Source of the DNA: Verrucomicrobiota bacterium
GTDB lineage: Bacteria; Verrucomicrobiota; Kiritimatiellia; UBA8416; JABMPJ01
Assembly: GCA_018648805.1 (NCBI GenBank)
Contig: JABGQM010000014.1
Coordinates: forward strand, 1-64,000
Length of the DNA: 64,000 nt
Direction of reading: 5' to 3'
Part shown: positions 53,346 through 62,609 of the stretch, in pieces
Layout: the number at the start of each line of letters is the position of its first letter
Numbering within the stretch: the stretch's first letter is position 1
The notes under the pieces: generated by a model
Databases searched by the model: none
Told to the model about the DNA's origin: nothing
What the model saw: only the letters and a program-made list of their open reading frames with translations
Position numbers and translations under genes: made by a program

Positions 53346-53900
53346 ATGAAGATTGAAGCAGCAGACCTGCCTGGGGTCATGCGCATCGGACTGGAACCGA
53401 GCGTGGATGAGCGCGGCTACTTTGCGCGCACGTTCGACCGTGATGCGCTGGCGGCCGCCGGGCTCACGACGGACTATCCCGAGCACAGTATTTCATTCAA
53501 TCGCGCCGCGGGAACTCTGCGCGGCATGCATTGGCAGGTCGCACCGCACGGCGAAAGCAAGATCGTACGCTGCACACGCGGACGCGTCTACGATGTCGCG
53601 GTCGATATCCGGCCCGACTCCCCGACCTATCGCCGGTGGGTCGGCGAGGAACTCTCCGCCATAAACGGCGAGGCGCTCTATATCCCGCACGGCTTTGCAC
53701 ACGGGTTTCTCACGCTCGAGCCCGAGAGTGAGCTGCTCTACTACATCAGTCACCCCTATGTGCCGGAGGCGGTGCGCGGTTTTCGCTACGACGATGTCGA
53801 TGTCGAGATTGCCTGGCCCGCGCAGCCGGCGGTCATCTCCGCGCGCGATCTGGCGTTGCCCACACTGGACGCCGCGCCAGGCGCAGAGGAGGCGTCATGA
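53346..53900 (+). CDS. RmlC-like dTDP-4-dehydrorhamnose 3,5-epimerase
   Basis: This 184-residue cupin epimerase shows DERGYFARTFD, RGMHWQ with a catalytic His, IVRCTRGRVYDVAVDIR and IPHGFAHGFLTLE. The start is the ATG at 53346; the frame runs upstream without sense. It would epimerise at C-3/C-5 of the 4-keto sugar made by the dehydratase. It overlaps the aminotransferase gene by 4 bp. Confidence 0.9.
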   Translation: MKIEAADLPGVMRIGLEPSVDERGYFARTFDRDALAAAGLTTDYPEHSISFNRAAGTLRGMHWQVAPHGESKIVRCTRGRVYDVAVDIRPDSPTYRRWVGEELSAINGEALYIPHGFAHGFLTLEPESELLYYISHPYVPEAVRGFRYDDVDVEIAWPAQPAVISARDLALPTLDAAPGAEEAS

Positions 53901-55045
53901 CCCCCGCCGCCCCCACGTCCCCACGACGTACCGTCCTGGCCGCCAAGCCCTCGGTCACGCAGCGCGAGATCGACTACGTGACCGATGCGGTCACCAACGG
54001 ATGGGGCACCGCCTGCTACGACTATCTCAACCGGTTTAGCGACGCCTTGCGTGCGTTCTTTGGTGTCCCGCATGTCTGGCCGACCTCGAGCTGTCACGGC
54101 GCGCTTCACATCGCGCTCAAGGCACTCGGCATCGGACCCGGCGACGAGGTGATCGTGCCCGATCTGACCTGGACCGGCAGCGTGTTTCCGGTGAGCTGGC
54201 TGGGGGCAACCCCGGTCTGTGTCGATAGCCTCGCCACGTCATGGTGCATTGATCCGGAGGCCATCGCGGCCGCGATCACCCCGCAGACGCGCGCGATCAT
54301 CGTGGTGCATCTGTATGGCAACTTGTGCGACATGGATGCCATCATGGCCATCGGCCGTCAGCACAACATCCCGGTGATCGAGGATGCGGCCGAGGCGGTG
54401 GGGTCGGAGTATCACGACCGCCCGGCGGGTGCCATCGCTGACATGGGGGTCTTCTCCATGCACGGCACCAAGACCCTCACGACGGGGGAGGGCGGCGTCC
54501 TGCTGTGCAACCGTGAGGCGTATGTCGAGGCGATCAACACGATCGAGAGCCAGGGCCGCAAACCCGGCAAGCACATCATGTTCTGGGTCGACGAGATCGG
54601 GCTCAAGTACAAGATGTCCAATATCCAGGCGGCCCTCGGGCTGGGTCAGGTCGAGCGGGCGGCCGAATTGATCGACGCCAAGCGACGCGTCTTCGACTGG
54701 TACCGGTCGGTGTTGATGGAGTGGCCCGACATCGCGCTCAATCCGGAGCCGTCTGGCTGCCGCAACAGCTACTGGCAGCCGACCGTGATGTTTGGTGCGA
54801 GCTGGGCGATGAACGAAGCGCGCCGCAATGCCCTTGTGACGGCGGTCAATGCCGCGGGGGTCAATATCCGGCCGGTCTTCTACCCCGTCAGCAAGCTGCC
54901 GATGTATGACGCCTGTCCGCACAACCGCGTGGCCTACGATCTGCATGGGCGCGGTATCAACCTGCCCAGCTACTTTGATATGACCCGGGATGATGCGGAC
55001 TATGTGCTGCAGATTCTGCACGGGAAGCTCACGTCAGCCGAGTGA
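53897..55045 (+). CDS. DegT/DnrJ/EryC1 aminotransferase
   Basis: This 382-residue PLP-dependent sugar aminotransferase has the lysine in HGTKTLTTGEGGVL. A histidine there, as in ColD/RfbH 3-dehydrases, would argue against an aminotransferase, but the lysine is present. PTSSCHGALHIALKALGI and EDAAEAVGS are also typical. It would place an amino group at C-4 (or C-3) of the deoxysugar. It is the last complete plus-strand gene of the left block. Confidence 0.92.
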   Translation: MTPAAPTSPRRTVLAAKPSVTQREIDYVTDAVTNGWGTACYDYLNRFSDALRAFFGVPHVWPTSSCHGALHIALKALGIGPGDEVIVPDLTWTGSVFPVSWLGATPVCVDSLATSWCIDPEAIAAAITPQTRAIIVVHLYGNLCDMDAIMAIGRQHNIPVIEDAAEAVGSEYHDRPAGAIADMGVFSMHGTKTLTTGEGGVLLCNREAYVEAINTIESQGRKPGKHIMFWVDEIGLKYKMSNIQAALGLGQVERAAELIDAKRRVFDWYRSVLMEWPDIALNPEPSGCRNSYWQPTVMFGASWAMNEARRNALVTAVNAAGVNIRPVFYPVSKLPMYDACPHNRVAYDLHGRGINLPSYFDMTRDDADYVLQILHGKLTSAE

Positions 55046-55055
55046 AGAGGGTGTG

Positions 55056-55115
55056 ATGACGGAGAGCCCACAAGGTGGCCGGGCCGCCTTTGTCACGGGG
55101 TGCAGGAGAGAAACG
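55056..55115 (+). pseudogene. Truncated 5' end of a short-chain dehydrogenase-like gene
   Basis: An ATG eleven bases past the aminotransferase stop, with an AGAGGG site, begins MTESPQGGRAAFVTGC. RAAFVTG is the first strand and turn of a Rossmann dehydrogenase. The frame then continues in sequence complementary to the end of the LuxC-like gene and loses sense. I infer it is the 5' stump of a gene cut off where the right-hand minus-strand block was joined. Confidence 0.45.
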
Positions 55116-55124
55116 TTACCGGCG

Positions 55125-56339
55125 TTACGACACCGTGCACGCCCGCGAGAGCATCCTGATCAAATCATGACCGTCCCAGACGAGAGAGAAGTCCATGGTG
55201 CTCCCAATGGGAACCATCCGGTCGATTCCGCATGGCTTCTCCTGATTGAAAAACGCTTCCAGATCCTGCTTTGACAGACCATAGTAAGCGAGTGTTTGGT
55301 ACTTCCTGTTGATGATCTTGGACAGTGCTGCAATATCAGCTGCGTGGTATTCAGAAAAGTACCCGGCTTTGCATCGGAACGCGTCGATATCAGGAGGCAA
55401 ATCGGCCACGTGGACCCTCCAAATCAGATTGTCTTCAGCCTTAACCCGCTCAATGTCCTTCAGCCGTATCGCCTGTTTGCAGAAACCCACCAGCTTGTCC
55501 ATGGCCAAGACGGGGGGCAAGCGGTACCTCTCCTTTACAAGACGATGTAGCGCCTTCCAAAACACCGACTGCGCTTTACTGACATTCGCCTCCTCTCCAA
55601 TCCATACCACCAAATGTGGAGACGTACAGGCGTTCTGGTCCGATAGATAGGTGTCGTTGTAGAACCCAGTCGCAATTCGTTCCGGCGCGTCCTCATGAAC
55701 GAACGCATCCGCGTTGATCACACATATCGAGTATCTATCAGCGAAGGCTATATCAAACGATCTCGGTGGCAACACGCTCTCCCGGACACGTTTGATCGTC
55801 TCGTCCCCGCCCCATATGACTCGCACATCACACAGTGACGAGAAGTAATGCGTCGCTTGGCTTTGCCGGTCGTAGCGAACGATGATAATCCGCTCTGATA
55901 TCAGGGGATGGTTGCCTCTTGCTGAAAGACTCCTGATGGCATCAACAATGATGCTCACTTGCTCAAATTCCTTTGTTGGGGCTCTGACAATATTAGCATT
56001 CCCGGACAGCAGCCCCACCAGCAATGAGTAGGCAAAATTCACAGGCACATTTGACGGCGCGATGTGAAACACCACACCTCTGCCAAGGCTCATTTCGCTG
56101 GCCTTACCGTATCCGTCCTTCAGTTGCAGCAGATTGGCTTTTCTGCAGTAGAAGGCCAACGACGCAACATCGGGAAAACGGCGCAAGCGGGGATGGTTGT
56201 TCAGCTCTCTGGATAGTGCATCAAGATAGGCGATCACTTCATCAGAGAACGGCGGCATCGTGGCCAATGCTCTGAAGCGTTCATCGCTCCATGCCTCCGT
56301 CACATTGAGAAACTCGATGTCCTTATAGTTCATCTGCAT
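55125..56339 (-). CDS. LuxC-family acyl-CoA/acyl-ACP reductase
   Basis: This 404-residue LuxC-type reductase makes fatty aldehyde from an activated acyl group using NADPH. It starts at 56339 (MQMNYKDIEF), inside the stop region of the LuxE-like gene. Visible features are VVFHIAPSNVPVNFAYSLLV (NADPH-side), WGGDETIKRVRESVLPPRSFD and the catalytic cysteine in SDQNACTSPHLVVW. The C-terminal MVPIGSTMDFSLVWDGHDLI is typical. It is the last gene of the minus-strand glycan block. Confidence 0.85.
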   Translation of the reverse strand: MQMNYKDIEFLNVTEAWSDERFRALATMPPFSDEVIAYLDALSRELNNHPRLRRFPDVASLAFYCRKANLLQLKDGYGKASEMSLGRGVVFHIAPSNVPVNFAYSLLVGLLSGNANIVRAPTKEFEQVSIIVDAIRSLSARGNHPLISERIIIVRYDRQSQATHYFSSLCDVRVIWGGDETIKRVRESVLPPRSFDIAFADRYSICVINADAFVHEDAPERIATGFYNDTYLSDQNACTSPHLVVWIGEEANVSKAQSVFWKALHRLVKERYRLPPVLAMDKLVGFCKQAIRLKDIERVKAEDNLIWRVHVADLPPDIDAFRCKAGYFSEYHAADIAALSKIINRKYQTLAYYGLSKQDLEAFFNQEKPCGIDRMVPIGSTMDFSLVWDGHDLIRMLSRACTVS

Positions 56340-57402
56340 AGGTGTCACTGCAGCCGCGTATTTCGGCGCCCTTAATCCGTCCAACAACCTTGAAGTATTT
56401 GCCCCGTCGCCCGCACGGACAGTCGTCTTCTCCCAATAGAACACCCTCATCTTCGGTCAGAAGTGAGTGTCCGGGATAGCTCTCGGGTAGTACCGAGAGT
56501 GTCTGTATCAGGCCTTGTTCACCAGGTGGCGCGATCGAAAAATCATGTGGGCGTCTGATGAAGATGTCAGAGAACACTGACGCATGCAGGTGTCCCTCTT
56601 CACACTCCATATATATGGATCCGGTCTGCTCCACCATTCCATAGTAATCGTGAATCGACCGGATGCCACATACCTGCTCACAGGTTCTCTTGAACTCACT
56701 CGACGTGACGGACTCTGACACCAGCTTCTTCCACCCGCCCCCATGAATCAGCACTGCATTGTTCAGATCCAACTGCAGTCCTCTTCTCTGCAGTTCCATA
56801 ATGAGATGCTGATAGACCATGAACGTGAACCCGAATAGAAACAGCCGTTCGCCTTGATGCTCCTTGATGAATCCCATGACGCGGTCTACATCCAGCTCCA
56901 TATTCTCATCCAAGGCATAGACCCGTTTCGTGCCAAACATGGAAAACCCGAGTATGCCGGCCCCTCTTGCAGAGAATAGATTCCTATCCTTTAGGACCGA
57001 TTCCGAATCAATGATGAGCATCGGCGATCGCGCGGTGCCCAGAAAAGTGGAGACAATCCTGGTCAGGGCCTTTGTTTGGTTCGCCGACGTGTTCCTGTCC
57101 AGAAATATCCGAGAGACCTCTTGGCCAGAGGTGCCGGAGGAGGTCATGGTCTTGACGATGCTGTCCTGCGGGGCGCTACGGAGATCGAACATCTTGAACA
57201 ACCGCACGGGCAGGAATGGCATAGCTTCACACGGATGGTGTGATTCTGGATCATAGCCCATGGCGTGGAGTATACGTCTATAGGGTTGGCAGTGTTCGTG
57301 GTGATACTGTGTGAGGTCATTCAGATAGCGACCCAATAGATCCGATTTGTCCTCCTTGTTCAGAGAATAGGGATCTATCGCAAATAGGGGGTGCAGGTCC
57401 AT
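56323..57402 (-). CDS. LuxE-family acyl-protein synthetase
   Basis: This 359-residue LuxE homologue activates a fatty acid with ATP and passes the acyl group to the reductase. The adenylation loop is TSSGTSGQ (88-94), followed by DYYGMVEQTGSIYMECEEGH. A Cys-Gly cluster DDCPCGRRGKYF and VVGRIKGAEIRG close the domain. It overlaps the AMP-ligase gene by 1 bp and the LuxC gene by 17 bp. Confidence 0.85.
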   Translation of the reverse strand: MDLHPLFAIDPYSLNKEDKSDLLGRYLNDLTQYHHEHCQPYRRILHAMGYDPESHHPCEAMPFLPVRLFKMFDLRSAPQDSIVKTMTSSGTSGQEVSRIFLDRNTSANQTKALTRIVSTFLGTARSPMLIIDSESVLKDRNLFSARGAGILGFSMFGTKRVYALDENMELDVDRVMGFIKEHQGERLFLFGFTFMVYQHLIMELQRRGLQLDLNNAVLIHGGGWKKLVSESVTSSEFKRTCEQVCGIRSIHDYYGMVEQTGSIYMECEEGHLHASVFSDIFIRRPHDFSIAPPGEQGLIQTLSVLPESYPGHSLLTEDEGVLLGEDDCPCGRRGKYFKVVGRIKGAEIRGCSDTYADEL

Positions 57403-58832
57403 TAGACGGCCAATGCTGTGTAGATGGTTTTGCCTGACGAACTCTTGGGAATGGCATCAATACACCTGACATCGAAAGCGCTCGGGTGGATTCCTGTTTT
57501 TTCCGCAACAAAGTGCCTTACCTCTTTCGTAAGGTCCTCGTTCGTGATGTAGATCAGCATCCTGTCGTCATTGCCCGTACAGGCACAGTCAGGTGTAATC
57601 CCCTTGAGCAACTGTTCCGTTGCATCCAAGTTGACCCGATTGCCAAACAGCTTGATGAAGCGCTTCTTTCTTCCGACGATGTAGTAGAATCCATCTTCAT
57701 CACAGGTGGCCAGATCACCGGTTACGAGAACCCCCTCGTTCTCATCTTCCTTGGTCAGATCATCGCCACAGACGGCATATCCCATCGATACGTTCTTCCC
57801 TCGGTAAACCAACTCACCGACCGTATCGCTCTTGTCAATCGTGTTCCCGTCTTCGTCAATAAGCGAGAACGCGCCTCCCTGTATAGCCACCCCCATGCTG
57901 CCGAGCTTGCCAATGGATTTCTCGTGTGGGAGGTAACTCATTCTGGCCGTTGCTTCTGTCTGTCCGTACATAACGAAGAATCGTTTGCCAGCCTTCCTGC
58001 AGAATTCGGCGACCTGACGATTCAGATCATCATTCAGTTTTCCTCCGGCCTGGGTGAGCGTTCTGAGATGTGGGAGGTCCATGTCAAAGAAATGCAGCTT
58101 CTTTAGTATCTCGAATGAATACGGAATACCGGACAGAGAGGTCGCCTTGTATTGTTTCAGGAAGGCCCAGAACTCCCTCTCCATGAGCGAGCGGTTGGTA
58201 AGCAGAATCGTTGCCCCCCTGATCAAATGGCTGTTGATGATGGAGAGACCGAATGTGTAGTTCATGGGCAGTGCTGTAATCGGGCGCTCACTGGAATCAA
58301 TCGACAAGTACTCAGCAATGGACTCGGCGTTTGCTCGAAGATTCTCATACGTCAGTCTCACCAGTTTGGGGCTGCCCGTACTCCCCGACGTCGTTAGAAG
58401 CAAGCCCAGGTCGGGGTGGAGTGGATAGCCTGTGTTGTCGGATAACCGAATCAGAGAGTAGCCGAGCATTTCAACTACGGAGTCACGGCTCTCCGCTGTA
58501 TGAATGTTGTCTTGCGGAACCCACAGGTACTGTGGCCGATACAGAGCCATTAGATTGTCAAGCAACTCCGGGTTCAGATGGTCGTTCAGCAATAGGGGGA
58601 CGGTGCCGTTCATCATACATGAGAGATAGCCCACCAGTGATCCCACTGAATTCTGGGCGAGGCAGAACACCAGCGCTCTTGGCTCCAATCGCTCTGCCAA
58701 CCTCTCAGTATACGCCAGCAATGCTCCGTAGCTATGCTGCTCACCGTTAGCCGACACAATGGCGATGTTGTCACTGAGCCTGGCTAGCGTGTCGTGACCA
58801 ATGAAGTTCTTAGTCTCTCTTGGTAAGGTCAT
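57402..58832 (-). CDS. AMP-dependent acyl ligase
   Basis: This 476-residue adenylate-forming enzyme starts at the ATG at 58832 (MTLPRETKNF) with a GGAAG site. Motifs seen are LLTTSGSTGSPK, YGQTEATARMSYL, TGDLATCDEDGFY and the C-terminal lysine region IPKSSSGKTIY. It resembles small acyl-ACP or fatty-acyl ligases in glycan and lipopeptide clusters. It probably loads a short acyl chain onto the cluster ACP. Confidence 0.85.
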   Translation of the reverse strand: MTLPRETKNFIGHDTLARLSDNIAIVSANGEQHSYGALLAYTERLAERLEPRALVFCLAQNSVGSLVGYLSCMMNGTVPLLLNDHLNPELLDNLMALYRPQYLWVPQDNIHTAESRDSVVEMLGYSLIRLSDNTGYPLHPDLGLLLTTSGSTGSPKLVRLTYENLRANAESIAEYLSIDSSERPITALPMNYTFGLSIINSHLIRGATILLTNRSLMEREFWAFLKQYKATSLSGIPYSFEILKKLHFFDMDLPHLRTLTQAGGKLNDDLNRQVAEFCRKAGKRFFVMYGQTEATARMSYLPHEKSIGKLGSMGVAIQGGAFSLIDEDGNTIDKSDTVGELVYRGKNVSMGYAVCGDDLTKEDENEGVLVTGDLATCDEDGFYYIVGRKKRFIKLFGNRVNLDATEQLLKGITPDCACTGNDDRMLIYITNEDLTKEVRHFVAEKTGIHPSAFDVRCIDAIPKSSSGKTIYTALAV

Positions 58833-58894
58833 GGCCTGCTTCCACAATGTATCCTGTTACTCTGCGGGCTATCTGTTTAACTGCGGGGGTGATG

Positions 58895-59929
58895 CTATTC
58901 AGCCACATCGCCCACCATAATCAGCGTATCGGCTTCAACGTCGTGGAGAAGGACTTTGCCTACCAGCTCGCCGACTCTGTCGGGGGAGAGCCCGGTGCCC
59001 GGTCGCTTGGCATCCATGTCAGCCGCCGTGAGCTCGGTGCCGGCTTCTAGATCTCTCACCGCCACAATGCTCCGCCTCATCTTCTCCCGCTGGGCCATTT
59101 CCGCAGGAAGCACAACCCTCTCACGGTCCCCCAGTGCTGTCTGTATGTTGTGGCAGTTCTGGACAAGCTGTGCCATTTCCTCCGGCTCCACCGCTATCTG
59201 ATTGTCCATGCCAATCTTCTGTCGATCGAGTGTGAAGTGCTTCTCAATTATGCACGCGCCAAGCGCCGTAGCCGCAGACGCCATCTCAATGCCTATCGAA
59301 TGGTCAGAGAAGCCGATGGGAATACCCGGGAACTCCTCACGCAGACCCAGGATGTTGTTCAGTCGGATCGTGGCTGTCGCCGGAGGATAGATAGCTATGC
59401 AGTGGAGCAGGCAGATGTTTTCGTTTCCTGCTCCTACGATGGTGTCAACGGCCTTCCGGATTTCCGTCAGTTCACCCATCCCTGTCGACAAGACAATAGG
59501 TGCGCCTGAACGAGCAATGTGCTCCAGGAACGGAGTGTTGGTCAGGTCCATTGACGCCACCTTGACAAACGGAGCGCCGCACACTTCCAGAAGGAAATCC
59601 ACTTCTCGGAGCGAATATGGGGTCGAAGAGAAGGCAATTCCACACTCCTTGCTGTACGTGGCCGCTTCAGAGAGCTCCGCTTCAGAAAAGGAAAATGCAT
59701 CAACCATGCGCTTCGCTATGGGATTACTATCGTAGTATGTTTTGGAGTATAGGGTCTCGGCGGACCAGGACTGAAACTTGATACAGTCACACCCGGCCTG
59801 CTGTGCTTGGGAGATCATGGCCTTCGCCGTCTCGATGTTTCCCGAGTGGCCGGCATTGACTTCCGCAACAACGTACGGGCTACCAAAGTCCTCTAGTCGT
59901 GTTGAATCACGTAGTTCCATAGTACTCAT
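58895..59929 (-). CDS. NeuB-family synthase (PEP-dependent)
   Basis: This 344-residue NeuB-family enzyme condenses PEP with an aldehyde-form amino sugar to give a nonulosonic acid. VVAEVNAGHSGNIETAKAMI and CDCIKFQSWSAETLY are the barrel start, KVASMDLTNTPFLEHIA, STGMGELTEI and FSDHSIGIEM follow, and EKHFTLDR marks the end of the barrel. The C-terminal ~70 residues are a SAF domain (RRSIVAVRDLEAGTELT). No neuA or neuC gene lies in the window. Confidence 0.9.
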   Translation of the reverse strand: MSTMELRDSTRLEDFGSPYVVAEVNAGHSGNIETAKAMISQAQQAGCDCIKFQSWSAETLYSKTYYDSNPIAKRMVDAFSFSEAELSEAATYSKECGIAFSSTPYSLREVDFLLEVCGAPFVKVASMDLTNTPFLEHIARSGAPIVLSTGMGELTEIRKAVDTIVGAGNENICLLHCIAIYPPATATIRLNNILGLREEFPGIPIGFSDHSIGIEMASAATALGACIIEKHFTLDRQKIGMDNQIAVEPEEMAQLVQNCHNIQTALGDRERVVLPAEMAQREKMRRSIVAVRDLEAGTELTAADMDAKRPGTGLSPDRVGELVGKVLLHDVEADTLIMVGDVAE

Positions 59930-59969
59930 ATAGTATCCTTGGCTGGCCGTCCGTCGCCCTTGACCATGC

Positions 59970-61760
59970 TCATTGATCTATCGGTTCGATTATCATCTCC
60001 GACAAAAAGAGGTCCCTATCCAAAAAAGGTGCCTGATCCTCAATCGGTCTTTGCACAATACGCTTTTCCGAATTGCGCGTGTGTGAGCTCCTGATGAAAT
60101 TCTGATCTTCAAGCCCCATGATTTCGCACAGCACGGGGCCATCCATATCCATGACCGCAGTGAGTCCACTACGCAGTTCTGCGCTGCTCTCTATCCTCTG
60201 GTACGAGAAGCCAAAACACTTGGCAACTTCAGAAAACTCGGGACAATCAACACCGTTACCCGCATCTGTCCCTATCGTTCGGGATCGAAACAGGTCCACC
60301 TGTCTTCTGCGGATTATGGCGTAGGCATTGTTGTTTATGACTATGATCTTCGCCGGAATACGGTGATACCGAATCGTCTGGAGTTCCTGCAGGTTCATCA
60401 TTATCGAGCCGTCTCCAATGACCGCAATAACGGGGCATCCACTTGCATAGTGCGCACCCACAACCCCCGGCAGTGCATATCCCATAGACCCCTGAGACGC
60501 GGGATGGATGCAGCGTTGTCGTCTCTTAAAGCCAATATTCGTGGGAAGTATGAGCTCCTCCAATCCCGAATCAGTGAGGACAACGGCATCTTCGGGCAAG
60601 GCTTCCGACAGGCTCTCCGCCACGCAGTATAGATCAACCTTCTTGGACAGCCTGTGCTGCTCCTCGCACCGTGGAAAGACCTGCTGCCAGTGCTGGCATT
60701 TAGCCAGCCATTCTTGACGGGGCTTCCCGGTGTCCTCCCTCATAAGAGCCGACAGGAGTTCTCTTACGTCAGCGACAACTAGCCGATCGATGCGGACGGT
60801 GCCCTTGGAGTGCTCAATGGGGTCGATGTCTACCACTATGACTTTCGCATCTCGTGCAAAGGCCTCACAAGCGGTCCCGCCAGTCGTCATGGACGACAAT
60901 CTACAGCCAAGTACGAGTAGCAGGTCTGAGTTCTGCACCGTGAAATTTCCGGCCCGGGTGCACCCCATGCTGCCTACGGACCCTATTGAAAGTTGATGGT
61001 CGGCACCATACGTGTCGGGCGCAGAGCTTGAATAGGCCACTGGGATGGGCTGCGCCTCCAGAAATGCAGCCAACTCCTGGACGCCCCCGGCGGATCGAAT
61101 GCCGCCTCCAATTAACACGGCTGGACGCGACGCCTCGCGAAGGGATTCTGCTATGTATTGAAGATCCTCAGGCAAAGGTGAGCCGGGCCGTTGATCATCC
61201 GCGGCCACGAAGTGTTCCAGTTCCTCCGGCTCTATCCGCATGTTCTGAATATCTAGAGGCACATCGATCCAGACGGGGCCTTTCCTTCCCGACTGTGCAA
61301 GGTAGAGCGCCTTTTCCATTTCGTATACGATCCGCTCTGGATCGGTGATCATCACGGCATACTTTGTGATCGGCTCCACTATGGAGACGATGTCAGCTTC
61401 CTGTTGCCCAAAGGTCCGCAGAGGTATTCCTGTATGGCGTGATGTTTCATGGAGCTTGTTCTGTCCGGAAACAAAGACACAGGGAACGCCGTCTTGCCAG
61501 GCGTTGAGCACCCCGGTGACAGCATTCGTTGATGCACAACCGGTTGACACAAGGCACGCGCCGACTCTCTCGGTGTACTGTGCGTAGGCAACAGCGGCAT
61601 AGGCAGCGGACTGCTCATGATGTAGGCAGATGCCCACGAGAGATTTGTGCGCGGCAACGGCGTCTGACAGAAACAGAGCCCCTCGACCGGTCACCATGAA
61701 CACATGCTCGGCCCCTGCGGACCAGAGTGTCGCCACAATGTAATCAGCCACTCGCATCAT
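59970..61760 (-). CDS. ThDP-dependent enzyme (acetolactate-synthase-like)
   Basis: This 596-residue thiamine diphosphate enzyme of the IlvB type has the conserved glutamate E49 in HHEQSAAY. The ThDP motif is GDGSIMMNLQEL...NNN, with QGSMGYALPG. It may decarboxylate a 2-keto acid and transfer the resulting acyl anion to an aldehyde or ketone. Its start overlaps the FabZ-like gene by 4 bp (ATGA). It is not near ilvN or ilvC, and a glycan role (compare YerE in yersiniose synthesis) is likely. Confidence 0.87.
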   Translation of the reverse strand: MMRVADYIVATLWSAGAEHVFMVTGRGALFLSDAVAAHKSLVGICLHHEQSAAYAAVAYAQYTERVGACLVSTGCASTNAVTGVLNAWQDGVPCVFVSGQNKLHETSRHTGIPLRTFGQQEADIVSIVEPITKYAVMITDPERIVYEMEKALYLAQSGRKGPVWIDVPLDIQNMRIEPEELEHFVAADDQRPGSPLPEDLQYIAESLREASRPAVLIGGGIRSAGGVQELAAFLEAQPIPVAYSSSAPDTYGADHQLSIGSVGSMGCTRAGNFTVQNSDLLLVLGCRLSSMTTGGTACEAFARDAKVIVVDIDPIEHSKGTVRIDRLVVADVRELLSALMREDTGKPRQEWLAKCQHWQQVFPRCEEQHRLSKKVDLYCVAESLSEALPEDAVVLTDSGLEELILPTNIGFKRRQRCIHPASQGSMGYALPGVVGAHYASGCPVIAVIGDGSIMMNLQELQTIRYHRIPAKIIVINNNAYAIIRRRQVDLFRSRTIGTDAGNGVDCPEFSEVAKCFGFSYQRIESSAELRSGLTAVMDMDGPVLCEIMGLEDQNFIRSSHTRNSEKRIVQRPIEDQAPFLDRDLFLSEMIIEPIDQ

Positions 61761-62245
61761 AAATGTTTACCCGCCGGCGTAAACTGGTTCAGTACATCCG
61801 GGACCGCAATGAACAGCTCGGCACTGCAAGCCATCTCCCCGTTGACATAGCCTACAGACGTGCCCCGCGCCAGCCCCCGCCGATAGGATTTCAACGTCGC
61901 CTGTATGTCCAGTCTGTCGCCAGGTATGATCTTCTTCTTGAATCGGGCGTTCTCGATGGACACGAACCCCGTCTTCTTTCCTTTGTTGCCCGGCAATGTT
62001 AGGAACGTCATCAAAAAGAGCTGGGTAAGCGCCTCAACTTGAATGAAGCCAGGCACGTTGGGTTCATCTTCAAAATGAGCGGGGAAATACCATTCATTGA
62101 ACGTAAAATTCTTAAAGCCTTTGGCACTTTCTCCCGGAATCGCTTCTTCGACATAGTCAATGAACAGAACCGGGTAGCGATTCTGTTGGTATTGCTGAAT
62201 GTCATACGCACTAAGATCTCTCAGAACTTTTGCTTCCGTGTCCAT
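61757..62245 (-). CDS. FabZ-like 3-hydroxyacyl-ACP dehydratase
   Basis: This 162-residue hotdog-fold dehydratase from the ATG at 62245 has a GGGGGAG site. FPAHFEDEPNVPGFIQVEALTQ carries the catalytic His57 and Glu71 of FabZ/FabA. It would dehydrate a 3-hydroxyacyl chain on the neighbouring ACP. It overlaps the ThDP gene by 4 bp. Confidence 0.87.
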   Translation of the reverse strand: MDTEAKVLRDLSAYDIQQYQQNRYPVLFIDYVEEAIPGESAKGFKNFTFNEWYFPAHFEDEPNVPGFIQVEALTQLFLMTFLTLPGNKGKKTGFVSIENARFKKKIIPGDRLDIQATLKSYRRGLARGTSVGYVNGEMACSAELFIAVPDVLNQFTPAGKHL

Positions 62246-62275
62246 CTCCCCCCCTCTCATCTCATGGGTTTGGGA

Positions 62276-62515
62276 TTACGCTACTGTAATATCGTATTTG
62301 TTCAGAAGCTCCTTGCCCTTCTCGTACGAACTGAAATCAACAATATCGTCCGTTGACATCATAACATCAAACGTTTCCTCCAATGCGGCTATCAGCCCCA
62401 TATGCCCAACGGAATCCCAGGCAGGCGTGCCCTGATAGACCAACCCCTTGAGGTCTTCCTGCTGGATGGAAAAACTGGTCGTGAACGTATCGTCGTACTT
62501 CTCAAGATCTGTCAC
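62276..62515 (-). CDS. Acyl carrier protein
   Basis: This 79-residue ACP starts at a GTG (62515) with AGGAGG 6 bases upstream; a nearer ATG is out of frame. The phosphopantetheine serine is S35 in WDSVGHMGLIAALEETFD. It is the carrier for the block's FabZ, ligase and reductase activities. Confidence 0.88.
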   Translation of the reverse strand: MTDLEKYDDTFTTSFSIQQEDLKGLVYQGTPAWDSVGHMGLIAALEETFDVMMSTDDIVDFSSYEKGKELLNKYDITVA

Positions 62516-62566
62516 TCATGTCCTCCTGTTGTAGTCATGCCACGTCATAGCTGACAGGCATGGCTG

Positions 62567-62592
62567 CCCAACGAATACGCAGGTTCGTTGGG
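62567..62592. terminator. 9-bp inverted repeat hairpin
   Basis: CCCAACGAA (62567-62575) pairs perfectly with TTCGTTGGG (62584-62592) around an 8-nt loop, in the gap between the CmcI-like and ACP genes. There is no T tract, so it could be a weak terminator, an mRNA-processing hairpin or an operator. Confidence 0.4.
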
Positions 62593-62609
62593 ATGGTCAC
62601 TGGCCCGCA

